From NCBI GenBank assembly GCA_028713595.1, contig JAQTNZ010000009.1:1-15817 (forward strand): DNA of 15,817 nt, read 5' to 3'. The translations under genes and the position numbers were made by a program. This DNA is from Methylovulum sp. Lineage in GTDB: Bacteria > Pseudomonadota > Gammaproteobacteria > Methylococcales > Methylomonadaceae. This document shows positions 1-5,608 of the stretch, in pieces (the stretch's first letter is position 1; each line of letters starts with the position of its first letter). The notes beneath the pieces were generated by a model. The model was not told the origin of the DNA. It did no database searches and saw nothing but the letters and a program-made list of their open reading frames with translations.

Positions 1-32
1 ATTAGCTTACCTGCTTTACCACCCTTTTTCAG

Positions 33-355
33 CTATAAATTTTGGGCGGCTTTATGAAAAACTTGATGATCGAGTATCAGCCTTTGGATTTCTGTAAATC
101 CAGGAGATTGTCCAGACAGCCACAAATTTTGCAATTGTACATTGTGTATATACCGCTCAATCTCTGGAATTGCTTTGTCACAATTGTAAAGACGACACAT
201 GAAGCACTGCTCTTACGGCTTTTTTGGAAATTAATCAATCCTATATTTCCACCACGCTCTATATAGTAAGTTCCGTTTTTTCGAAGGTATCCATATTTTT
301 TAAGTATAGGGCTAACATAGCTCAAAATCTCTTTATAAAAATTGCTATCTTGCAT
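33..355 (-). pseudogene. DUF4304-like gene, apparently broken by frameshift and internal loss
   Basis: The first reading frame starts at ATG 355 behind a good Shine-Dalgarno (AGGA) and gives 92 residues ending at 77. Residues 1-58 look like the start of a DUF4304 protein: an amphipathic helix, then a strand region with INFQKSRKSS (41-50) leading to FTI (56-58). After this point the frame stops looking like the family. A second minus-strand frame, open from 212 to a stop at 33-35, encodes a segment containing IPEIERYIHN and LWLSGQSPGFTEIQRL, which resembles the end of the same family. The two halves are in different frames, and roughly 40-50 middle residues seem to be missing. I therefore read this as a decayed gene. 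The function of DUF4304 is unknown. Family assignment is from memory of the pattern, so confidence is moderate. It is AT-rich, like its neighbour, and unlike the rest of the window. Confidence 0.5.
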
Positions 356-368
356 ATATATTCCTAAT

Positions 369-407
369 TAGCCCGCGTAGGGCGCATTAGCGACAGCGTA
401 ATGCGCC
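369..407. repeat. REP-like hairpin repeat, copy 1 (complete)
   Basis: GGCGCATTA (381-389) pairs with TAATGCGCC (399-407) around the 9-nt loop GCGACAGCG. The left part (369-396) recurs exactly at 904-931. Short GC-rich hairpins of this style are dispersed intergenic repeats in many gammaproteobacteria. It ends about 15 nt before the ribosome-binding region of the broken DUF4304-like gene. There is no T-run, so it is not a typical terminator. Confidence 0.7.
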
Positions 408-446
408 GGATGCTTGAAGTTCACATGCGCCTTACCGCATTACTCG

Positions 447-848
447 CTACCTAGCTTTATGAGTTGAATATTTTAAAGATAATTGGTGGCAAACATATAA
501 AACGATCAGCCTCGAAGATTTAATGTTTTCAAAATGTTCTAAGAAAGTTACTAGCTCCATTGAAAGAAAATAATCAATATCCCAACGCTTTTCGCTTTCT
601 TCATCCAATGGCAAATTATGTATCAGATTCAAAATCATTCCTGCACTTACAAAATCTAAAGAATTAATTTGATTAATAGCCTCAGAAACACAATAAGAAA
701 TTATATTTTGGCTACTTTCAACTGAAATGGAATTTAGATTGCTGAGTGTTTCTTCAAGACAAATTTTAATTGATTCATTAAAACAGCCGCTTATAAGAAT
801 ATTTCTACTAGATATTAAACATTCCACAATTGAATCTTTTGTATCCAT
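447..848 (-). CDS. AT-rich orphan protein of unknown function (133 aa)
   Basis: The gene starts at ATG 848 behind the Shine-Dalgarno AGGTG at 8-nt spacing. An upstream extension of the frame exists but runs through repeat DNA and is not credible. I do not recognise the family. The product is small, probably cytosolic, and looks mainly alpha-helical, with many Ser, Asn, Ile and Leu residues and an acidic stretch LDEESEKRWDID (81-92). It has no signal peptide or membrane helix. Base use is far more AT-rich than the housekeeping genes in the window, which suggests transfer. The last three codons and the stop lie at the junction with flanking repeat-like DNA. The gene sits between two direct copies of a 28-nt repeat, next to a broken DUF4304-like gene. 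Small AT-rich genes of this kind are often orphan immunity or defence-island cargo, but nothing seen here proves that. Confidence 0.6.
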   Translation of the reverse strand: MDTKDSIVECLISSRNILISGCFNESIKICLEETLSNLNSISVESSQNIISYCVSEAINQINSLDFVSAGMILNLIHNLPLDEESEKRWDIDYFLSMELVTFLEHFENIKSSRLIVLYVCHQLSLKYSTHKAR

Positions 849-872
849 TAATATCACACCTAATATCACACC
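849..872. repeat. 12-bp tandem duplication that doubles the ribosome-binding site
   Basis: TAATATCACACC occurs twice in direct succession (849-860 and 861-872), immediately upstream of the ATG at 848. Read on the minus strand, each unit supplies AGGTG or GGTG, so the orphan gene has two Shine-Dalgarno-like sequences 12 nt apart. Confidence 0.85.
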
Positions 873-903
873 TGGGGTGAACGTAAGATCGCTTGGTGTC
901 TTA

Positions 904-931
904 TAGCCCGCGTAGGGCGCATTAGCGACAG
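904..931. repeat. REP-like repeat, copy 2 (truncated)
   Basis: All 28 nt match 369-396 in the same orientation. The match stops inside the loop, and the right arm of the hairpin is missing. With copy 1 it brackets the AT-rich orphan gene. Confidence 0.75.
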
Positions 932-946
932 AGGGACGGCCGTAAG

Positions 947-1030
947 GTTGGGGTGAGGTACGAACCCCAACACAACAGGGTATGGTGGTCGTGTGTTGAA
1001 ATGTTGGGGGGTTCGCAAGCTCACCCCAAC
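947..1030. repeat. Large imperfect palindrome built from two hairpin units
   Basis: The left arm (947-972) begins GTTGGGGTGAG and ends ACCCCAACA. The right arm (1002-1030) is its near-perfect reverse complement with three extra bases. Each arm can also fold on itself, because GTTGGGG pairs with CCCCAAC. The 29 nt between the arms is unpaired. Together with the REP-like copy at 904-931 this fills most of the gap between the orphan gene and the MAPEG gene. I see no gene in 873-1123; a reading frame crossing it is composed of repeat DNA. Confidence 0.75.
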
Positions 1031-1123
1031 GAGCTACCAAAAACGGATTCTTTTCTAACATCTCCCCCAAAGCCAATTCCGTTTCAACCATAAGGCCAAG
1101 CCACATTCGCAGAGAGCGACATG

Positions 1124-1672
1124 TTACCCGAATGATGTTTGAGCTACGAAGCGAAACCAAATAACACCAAGTGTAATGCAGCTTGAAGCCCAAGCTGCAA
1201 AGCGATACGGTACCCAATTCACAGCCATGTAAATAATAGCGTGGAAGCACCTGAGCACGATAAACGTCCATGCGAGTATAATTTGAGCATTATCAGCTTC
1301 TTTTGCGATAAGCATCAGGATGCAAATGACATAAAAAAGGGTTGGTACTTGCATAAGATTGTTAAATGTCCTGGCGGGGCGTTCTAAGCGGTCATCGGTG
1401 GGGGCATCCGCCTTAAAATCAGCGAAATATCGAATAGAAGCATACCCTCGAATAACGGCAAGATTGCGGACGATAACCATGATAAGCCACACCAAAGCCG
1501 TCAAAGCAAAGAGCGCAACCATTGGGGCGATAAGTGACTCTGACCGAGCGGCGTAATGCTCCCCTGCTACCACCCAAAATAACCACGCGGTGGCTGACCC
1601 AACAATAATGCCTGGGGCGGTATAAATCTGAGTTAAAGAGATGGCTGGAGCAGCAGAGTTTATAGGTGACAT
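1124..1672 (-). CDS. MAPEG family membrane protein
   Basis: This 182-residue integral membrane protein has four hydrophobic segments, at about residues 18-36, 48-70, 105-128 and 130-175 with breaks. The best family marker is RTFNNLMQVPTLFYV (about 101-115), the Arg/Asn/Gln helix signature of MAPEG proteins (membrane-associated proteins in eicosanoid and glutathione metabolism), followed by the RCFHAIIYM helix. Bacterial MAPEG proteins are mostly uncharacterised; some are glutathione-dependent transferases or peroxidases acting on lipophilic electrophiles. The start at 1672 follows the Shine-Dalgarno AGGAA. It is divergent from an HxlR regulator, and the 114-bp gap between them carries an operator-like palindrome, so induction by electrophile or redox stress is a reasonable inference. 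The family call is firm; the substrate is unknown. Confidence 0.85.
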   Translation of the reverse strand: MSPINSAAPAISLTQIYTAPGIIVGSATAWLFWVVAGEHYAARSESLIAPMVALFALTALVWLIMVIVRNLAVIRGYASIRYFADFKADAPTDDRLERPARTFNNLMQVPTLFYVICILMLIAKEADNAQIILAWTFIVLRCFHAIIYMAVNWVPYRFAAWASSCITLGVIWFRFVAQTSFG

Positions 1673-1714
1673 ATATAATTTCCTGTGAATTGCAAAGCAA
1701 TCAGTGTTATGGGT

Positions 1715-1741
1715 AAATTACTTGCAACTTGCAAGTAATTT
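1715..1741. promoter_or_regulatory. Probable HxlR operator: perfect 13-bp inverted repeat
   Basis: AAATTACTTGCAA (1715-1727) and its exact reverse complement (1729-1741) flank a single C. The site covers the predicted -35 and spacer of the hxlR promoter and lies over the likely -35 of the divergent MAPEG gene (TTGCAA 1729-1734, with a weak -10 at 1706-1711). One bound regulator dimer could therefore control both directions. Spaced palindromes upstream of a divergent target are typical of HxlR regulators. Confidence 0.7.
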
Positions 1742-1750
1742 TAATATAAT
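1722..1750 (+). promoter_or_regulatory. Promoter of the hxlR-type gene
   Basis: TTGCAA (1722-1727) and a perfect TATAAT (1745-1750) are separated by 17 bp. The start point would be near 1757. The -35 and most of the spacer lie inside the palindrome at 1715-1741, so regulator binding should block polymerase. Confidence 0.6.
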
Positions 1751-1769
1751 ATCCCATATTAATTATCAA

Positions 1770-1782
1770 TTGCAAGTAATTT
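1770..1782. promoter_or_regulatory. Second HxlR operator half-site overlapping the hxlR ribosome-binding region
   Basis: TTGCAAGTAATTT is identical to the right arm of the palindrome at 1729-1741 and ends 4 nt before the hxlR start codon. Its left partner (AATTATCAA, 1761-1769) is degenerate. It replaces any clear Shine-Dalgarno, which suggests tight autoregulation. Confidence 0.55.
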
Positions 1783-1786
1783 AAAG

Positions 1787-2203
1787 ATGCCTAGTTCGAA
1801 ACTTAATAATAAATGTCCGATTGATTATGCACTCGAAGTGTTTGGAGACAGATGGACTTTGCTCGTACTGCGTGATTTGATGTTAAGCGGAAAACGACAC
1901 TATCGTGAGTTGATGACCTCAAAAGAGGGGATAGCGACTAACATTCTGGCATCTCGTCTCCAAAAAATGGAGACCGATGGGCTAATCATCCGCAAACAAA
2001 ACTCTGAAGATAAGCGCCAGATTTTCTATGAACTGACGGAAAAAGCGCTCGATTTGATCCCTGTCCTACTTGAAATTAGCCGTTGGAGCGTAATTTACGA
2101 CAAAGACACGGCGGCACCTCCCGAACTTATGCGCCGTTTTAATGAGGAACCGCAACAACTTATCGCCGAATTAAAGGACGCGGCACGAACCCGGCAGACA
2201 TGA
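1787..2203 (+). CDS. HxlR-type winged-helix transcriptional regulator
   Basis: The product has 138 residues, normal for the HxlR family. Residues 10-30 carry the family signature CPIDYALEVFGDRWTLLVLRD, followed by a winged helix: SGKRHYRELM, then the recognition region GIATNILASRLQKMETDGLI and a wing with KRQIFYELTEKA. The only cysteine, Cys10, sits at the start of the signature. In YodB and HypR of this family an N-terminal cysteine senses quinones or disulfide stress, so redox sensing is plausible here. The C-terminal helix, from about 90 on, would form the dimer. The gene is divergent from the MAPEG gene. It has no clear Shine-Dalgarno, and an operator half-site occupies that position. I infer that it represses itself and the MAPEG gene. 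Confidence 0.88.
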   Translation: MPSSKLNNKCPIDYALEVFGDRWTLLVLRDLMLSGKRHYRELMTSKEGIATNILASRLQKMETDGLIIRKQNSEDKRQIFYELTEKALDLIPVLLEISRWSVIYDKDTAAPPELMRRFNEEPQQLIAELKDAARTRQT

Positions 2204-2226
2204 TAACGCGGTAAGCCGCATTTCGC

Positions 2227-2257
2227 AGGGCGCAATAGCGAGGGCGTATTGTGCCCT
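2227..2257. repeat. REP-like hairpin between convergent genes
   Basis: AGGGCGCAATA (2227-2237) pairs with TATTGTGCCCT (2247-2257), with one mismatch or wobble, around the 9-nt loop GCGAGGGCG. The stem sequence differs from the hairpin at 381-407, but the layout is the same: a GGGCGC start and a GCGnnnGCG loop. It lies between the 3' ends of the hxlR and lysR genes. It could hinder read-through, but there is no T-run for a standard terminator. Confidence 0.65.
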
Positions 2258-2312
2258 ACCACGTTGATATATCTGTAACAATTACGGTAACATAACGTTT
2301 CTACAAAATCCC

Positions 2313-3194
2313 CTACCCCAACAACCCCTCAATAAACCAATGCAACACTTTCCCCCTGTTAGACGCTTTCCACGCCAGATTGATAGCTTCTTGGGGAATT
2401 TCGCCATCCAATTCAAGGGCAAGCAATAAGCCTTGCTGTAGATGGTTTTGGATGCGGTGTTTGGGTAGGAAGCCTACGCCTAGGCCTGCGCATTGGGCGT
2501 TAATTTTTTCGCTGATGGTGGGTACGCTCAGTACCGGCCGTTTGCTGCATAGGCGGCGGCTTTGTGGGGCTTGGTAGCGGGCGGAGTCTCTGACGACAAT
2601 AAAACGGTACTGTTCGATGAGCTGGCGGGATACGGGTTGCGGGGCTTGCGCCAAGGGATGGTGGGGGGCGACGGCAAACACCCAGTCAATCTGTTGCAGG
2701 TTTTTAATGATTAAGCCGGGTTGGGGCGTGGGTTGTTCGCCGACACCGATCACCAAATCCGCCCGCTCGGTGGCAATGGCTTCGATGGCCCCGCCCAGCA
2801 CTTCTTCATAGAGGTTGATTTCTATGTCCGGTTGCACTTGGTAGAATTTGCCGATTAACGGGTAAATGACTTCAAAACTGAGCAGGGAATCAACGGCAAT
2901 GTTAAACACGGGTTCCCAGCCGCTGTGGGTGGTTTTGGCCGCCACCGCCAGCCGTTCGGTGGCTTCCAGTATATCCCTGCCCTGCTCTAGCAACACTTTG
3001 CCCGCCTGTGTCAGCACGGCTTTGCGCCCTTCTTTGCGGAACAGCACGATGTCTAGGTCTTGCTCCAGTTTTTGGATGGTATAAGAGATGGCCGAAGGCA
3101 CGCGGAACAATTCCTGTGCGGCGGCGGCAAAGCTGCCTTTACGGTCAATCGCCGCCAACACTTCCAGTGCATCCAAGGTGATGGGGTATTTCAT
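2313..3194 (-). CDS. LysR family transcriptional regulator, YhaJ-like
   Basis: This is a 293-residue LysR-type regulator of normal length. Residues 1-65 form the winged helix-turn-helix (TLDALEVLAAIDRKGSFAAA, then RVPSAISYTIQKLEQDL), and about 90-290 the effector-binding domain. The opening, PITLDALEVLAAIDRKGSF, closely resembles E. coli YhaJ, which activates the DoxX-family gene yqjF and neighbours in response to aromatic breakdown products. Here a doxX-pirin operon lies about 2 kb away, with a LysR-type site at its promoter, so that operon is the likely target. The gene follows the kelch gene on the same strand, but a strong hairpin terminator (3227-3256) lies between them, so it probably has its own promoter in the last 30-60 bp; I could not pick one. 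There is no obvious Shine-Dalgarno. The effector is unknown. Confidence 0.85.
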   Translation of the reverse strand: MKYPITLDALEVLAAIDRKGSFAAAAQELFRVPSAISYTIQKLEQDLDIVLFRKEGRKAVLTQAGKVLLEQGRDILEATERLAVAAKTTHSGWEPVFNIAVDSLLSFEVIYPLIGKFYQVQPDIEINLYEEVLGGAIEAIATERADLVIGVGEQPTPQPGLIIKNLQQIDWVFAVAPHHPLAQAPQPVSRQLIEQYRFIVVRDSARYQAPQSRRLCSKRPVLSVPTISEKINAQCAGLGVGFLPKHRIQNHLQQGLLLALELDGEIPQEAINLAWKASNRGKVLHWFIEGLLG

Positions 3195-3226
3195 GGTGTT
3201 TAAACAGGGATAGGATTTAAAACCAA

Positions 3227-3256
3227 AAGGGCTTCGCCGTTACCAACGAAGCCCTT
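3227..3256 (-). terminator. Rho-independent terminator after the kelch gene
   Basis: A perfect 10-bp stem (AAGGGCTTCG 3227-3236 with CGAAGCCCTT 3247-3256) has a 10-nt loop. On the minus strand it is followed by a T-rich tract (TTTTGGTTTTAAA, counting the last stem bases). It lies 33 nt beyond the kelch stop codon and before lysR. Confidence 0.75.
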
Positions 3257-3289
3257 GAGCATTACAGACCTAACTATAGATAAATGCTG

Positions 3290-4816
3290 TTATTGGCAAG
3301 TCGCCGCTGTGGTAGGGATGGTGACTGTAGCCGGCGCTGACTTAAGCCCAGCGGCGCTTAAGACCATCGAGTAGCTGCCTGAGGGGGTTCCTGTAGGTAG
3401 ACAAAAGTCAGTGGTCACTAACGCATCGCCAGTACCGACATCAGTGGTACTCCAATTGGATGTCCGCGCATAGTAAACGGTGGCGCCATTTTTCAACTGG
3501 ATGATCGGAAAGTTTTGGTCGCTTTCGACATCATCACCGTAGCTGCCACCTGCCGATTGTCCGGTAATCCGTTTTCCGGTCAGGCGGAAAACGCCCGCGC
3601 CTTTGTAAACGACTTTCTTAATCACGGGGCGTAATGTCGGCTGGGCAACAGAGTCCGGCGTATAGACCCATAAACGGGTCGATGAGGTCGCTAACAGCAC
3701 TTGGCCTGTAGGTAACATCAACAGACGGGTTACATAGGCATTGGTGGAGTTAAGCTCATTGCTCAGGGCGGTGGGTAAGGCCAGTTTGGTGACGGTGTTG
3801 GTGGTTGGGTCAAAATCAAACAAGGCGCTAGGGGCTTTAAAGAAACCAGCTTCGGCGACCAATAATACATGGCAATTGGGCATGACTGTAGCGGGTGCGT
3901 CATCGGCCAAATAATTGCCGGGAATATCCGGCCCTGCCGCCCAAGTATTGGTGGCGGGCGTGTACAACGCCGTATGCGCAACGAGTGGACTGCCAGCGCC
4001 GCCGCCAATAACAAAAGCTCGCCCATCGCACAGGCGCAAGGCTGCGCCTTGTTCCGCTCCAACCTTATTGCTGCTTAACAGTGGCAGTTGCCCTAAAGCG
4101 TGTCCGTCACTGGGCGAGATGGAAGACCAAACGGATGTGGCCGGATCATACAGTTCAGCATAACCGGTACCGGCTGAAATGCTTTTAAAAATGTCATAGG
4201 TGAGGACTTTACCACCGGACAGCTTGACCCAGCTTTCTTCATCGCTACGGTCATTATAAGCGGCGAACTTACTGATGGCAGTCCCCCAAGTATTGGTCTT
4301 TATGTCGTAAAGATAGGTGTTGCGGGTGCCCAAAGAGCCAACCAAGATTTTGTCGCCATCAAGCAGCATGGTGGGGTCATCACCGAATTGGCTTTCGGGG
4401 TGGGAAGCGATGGGCGACCAGGTATTGGTGGTGACATTATATTTTTCACCGGTGTTTGTCCACGTGGCCTTACCGGATGTCCCGGAGTATTCCCCGCCCA
4501 GCACCCACACATTGCCGTCACGCAATATATGCGAGGCAAAATACAAACGTGGGGTGCTCATTGCCGCAAGGGTGGACCACGTCCCATTAATATAGCTGCC
4601 CGCACTGTTAGGCTTTAAACGGTTCCAGTTGCTACCAGGGGAATAGCCTTGCACCATGATGCTGCCATCGGTCAGTTGTAGCATAGTGCCTGCATAATCA
4701 GGTGCCGAATTTTTAAGTGCCGTCCACGTGCCGGCTTCGCTGGCATTGGCCCAAGCGAAGAGTAAAGTGGATGTTAGCGCGAGGGTTTGCGCCGAGAATT
4801 TTCGGGAAATTTTCAT
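3290..4816 (-). CDS. Secreted kelch-repeat beta-propeller protein with C-terminal Ig-like domain
   Basis: The 508-residue product starts with a Sec signal peptide: basic MKISRKF, a hydrophobic stretch to about residue 22, and Ala-x-Ala cleavage after Ala25 or Ala28. At least six kelch-like blades follow (about 30-395), recognisable by recurrent TNTW or TSVW and DG-vLV or GG turns, such as YNVTTNTW, YDIKTNTW, YDPATSVW and YTPATNTW. Residues about 400-505 form an Ig-like domain (YGDDVESDQNFPIIQL, YYARTSNWSTTDVGTGDA) like that attached to galactose or glyoxal oxidase propellers. I could not find the Tyr-His pair or the crosslinking Cys of the copper site, so a catalytic oxidase is not supported. 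It has only four cysteines. It would act outside the cytoplasm, perhaps binding glycans or proteins. Start at 4816 follows AGGT. It is divergent from doxX. Confidence 0.75.
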   Translation of the reverse strand: MKISRKFSAQTLALTSTLLFAWANASEAGTWTALKNSAPDYAGTMLQLTDGSIMVQGYSPGSNWNRLKPNSAGSYINGTWSTLAAMSTPRLYFASHILRDGNVWVLGGEYSGTSGKATWTNTGEKYNVTTNTWSPIASHPESQFGDDPTMLLDGDKILVGSLGTRNTYLYDIKTNTWGTAISKFAAYNDRSDEESWVKLSGGKVLTYDIFKSISAGTGYAELYDPATSVWSSISPSDGHALGQLPLLSSNKVGAEQGAALRLCDGRAFVIGGGAGSPLVAHTALYTPATNTWAAGPDIPGNYLADDAPATVMPNCHVLLVAEAGFFKAPSALFDFDPTTNTVTKLALPTALSNELNSTNAYVTRLLMLPTGQVLLATSSTRLWVYTPDSVAQPTLRPVIKKVVYKGAGVFRLTGKRITGQSAGGSYGDDVESDQNFPIIQLKNGATVYYARTSNWSTTDVGTGDALVTTDFCLPTGTPSGSYSMVLSAAGLKSAPATVTIPTTAATCQ

Positions 4817-4867
4817 AAATACCTATTGCTCATCAAAGCCGTTAGTTGACCAGCCGGTTTTAGGCTG

Positions 4868-4895
4868 ATTTTATTATTGTTGTCTAGGGATTCAA
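4868..4895 (-). promoter_or_regulatory. Candidate promoter of the kelch gene
   Basis: On the minus strand, TTGAAT (4890-4895) and TAAAAT (4868-4873) are separated by 16 bp. This gives a start point near 4861 and a leader of about 45 nt. It is a reasonable but unproven sigma70-type match. A short dyad, CCATAA-TG-TTATGG (4909-4922), lies just upstream. Confidence 0.35.
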
Positions 4896-4982
4896 GATCC
4901 AACCCAATCCATAATGTTATGGGAGGAATAATGGCCCACATTAACAATAACTGAAAATGGCACAATGGCAAGCTTATTTTTT

Positions 4983-5008
4983 ATAACCATAAGAACTCTA
5001 ATGGTTAT
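4983..5008. promoter_or_regulatory. Inverted repeat in the kelch-doxX gap
   Basis: ATAACCAT (4983-4990) and ATGGTTAT (5001-5008) form a perfect 8-bp dyad with a 10-nt spacer. The spacing of arm centres (18 bp) suits a dimeric regulator better than a terminator. It has no T-run. It differs from the LysR-type site at 5037-5053. Confidence 0.45.
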
Positions 5009-5036
5009 CCTAAGTTTTTATGTCACGCCATAGATT

Positions 5037-5053
5037 GTTCAAAATTTTTGAAC
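5037..5053. promoter_or_regulatory. LysR-type binding site (T-N11-A palindrome) for the doxX promoter
   Basis: GTTCAAAA (5037-5044) and TTTTGAAC (5046-5053) are perfect inverted repeats around one T, and contain T5039-N11-A5051. The centre (5045) is about 64 bp upstream of the start point predicted from the doxX -10. That is the classic position of the LysR recognition site. A LysR regulator gene lies about 1.9 kb away in the same cluster. Confidence 0.6.
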
Positions 5054-5073
5054 TTATCAAACAAAATCTACCG

Positions 5074-5102
5074 CTTTTTATTCTGCGCAACCGCTTTATA
5101 AT
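5074..5102 (+). promoter_or_regulatory. Promoter of the doxX-pirin operon, weak -35
   Basis: A perfect TATAAT lies at 5097-5102, but the expected -35 (5074-5079, CTTTTT) is poor. This fits a promoter that needs an activator. The start point would be near 5109. Confidence 0.55.
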
Positions 5103-5143
5103 GTCTGTGAACATTAAATTTATCATCATCTTAAGGGGTTGTT

Positions 5144-5608
5144 ATGAAAAACTGGCTTGCTAAAACATTGGTTTCCCATGCGGGTTTGGAAGCGACCGTA
5201 TTGCGCCTGCCCATCGGTTTGATTCTGGCGGCACATGGCGGGCAAAAATTGTTCGCTTGGTTTGGTGGTTATGGCTTGGAAGGCACGGGGCAATGGATGG
5301 CCTCGGTCGGCTTACAACCGGGCGTACTGATGGCGTTATTGGCGGGTAGCGCGGAATTTTTTGGCGGAGTCGCCCTGATGCTGGGTTTGTTGACCCGTAT
5401 CGCCGCTGGTGTCAACGCACTGACTATGGCCGTGGCTTTGCTCTGGGTACATGCCGGCCAAGGCTTTTTTATGACGGCGCATGGCATTGAATACGCATTG
5501 GCCTTGTTGGCGGCCAGCGTGTCCCTGCTGATTATGGGCGGCGGTCAATATAGCCTAGACAGTTATTTGTTAGAAAACAACTTATTGGGAGATAGCCATG
5601 ACGACTAA
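5144..5608 (+). CDS. DoxX family membrane protein (YqjF-like)
   Basis: This 154-residue protein has four membrane segments, at about 17-32, 58-82, 86-104 and 114-133. DoxX features are visible: RLPIGLILAAHGGQKLFAWF (21-40) with the conserved Arg, Gly and Lys; AEFFGGVALMLGLLTRIAA (70-88); and GIEYALALL (114-122). DoxX proteins are small inner-membrane proteins. One archaeal member is part of thiosulfate:quinone oxidoreductase, and others are linked to redox stress; E. coli YqjF is the regulated target of YhaJ. The start follows a strong Shine-Dalgarno, AAGGGG (5133-5138). Its last codons overlap the pirin start by 11 nt, so the two genes are translated from one message. The tail GDSHDD is partly imposed by that overlap. 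The specific reaction is unknown. Confidence 0.88.
   Translation: MKNWLAKTLVSHAGLEATVLRLPIGLILAAHGGQKLFAWFGGYGLEGTGQWMASVGLQPGVLMALLAGSAEFFGGVALMLGLLTRIAAGVNALTMAVALLWVHAGQGFFMTAHGIEYALALLAASVSLLIMGGGQYSLDSYLLENNLLGDSHDD

Noticed and set aside
904..1030. CRISPR array
   Set aside because: The repeats are inverted hairpins of unequal size without regular spacers, and there are no cas genes.
447..1271. A 274-codon minus-strand frame starting at 1271
   Set aside because: Its first half runs through hairpin repeats and into the MAPEG gene. Only the part from ATG 848, which has a proper Shine-Dalgarno, looks like a gene.
2227..2257. Rho-independent terminator shared by the hxlR and lysR genes
   Set aside because: The stem is good but no T-run follows on either strand, and the shape matches a repeat family; reported as a repeat.
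3290..4816. Galactose or glyoxal oxidase
   Set aside because: The fold layout is similar, but I could not locate the copper ligands or the Tyr-Cys crosslink residues.
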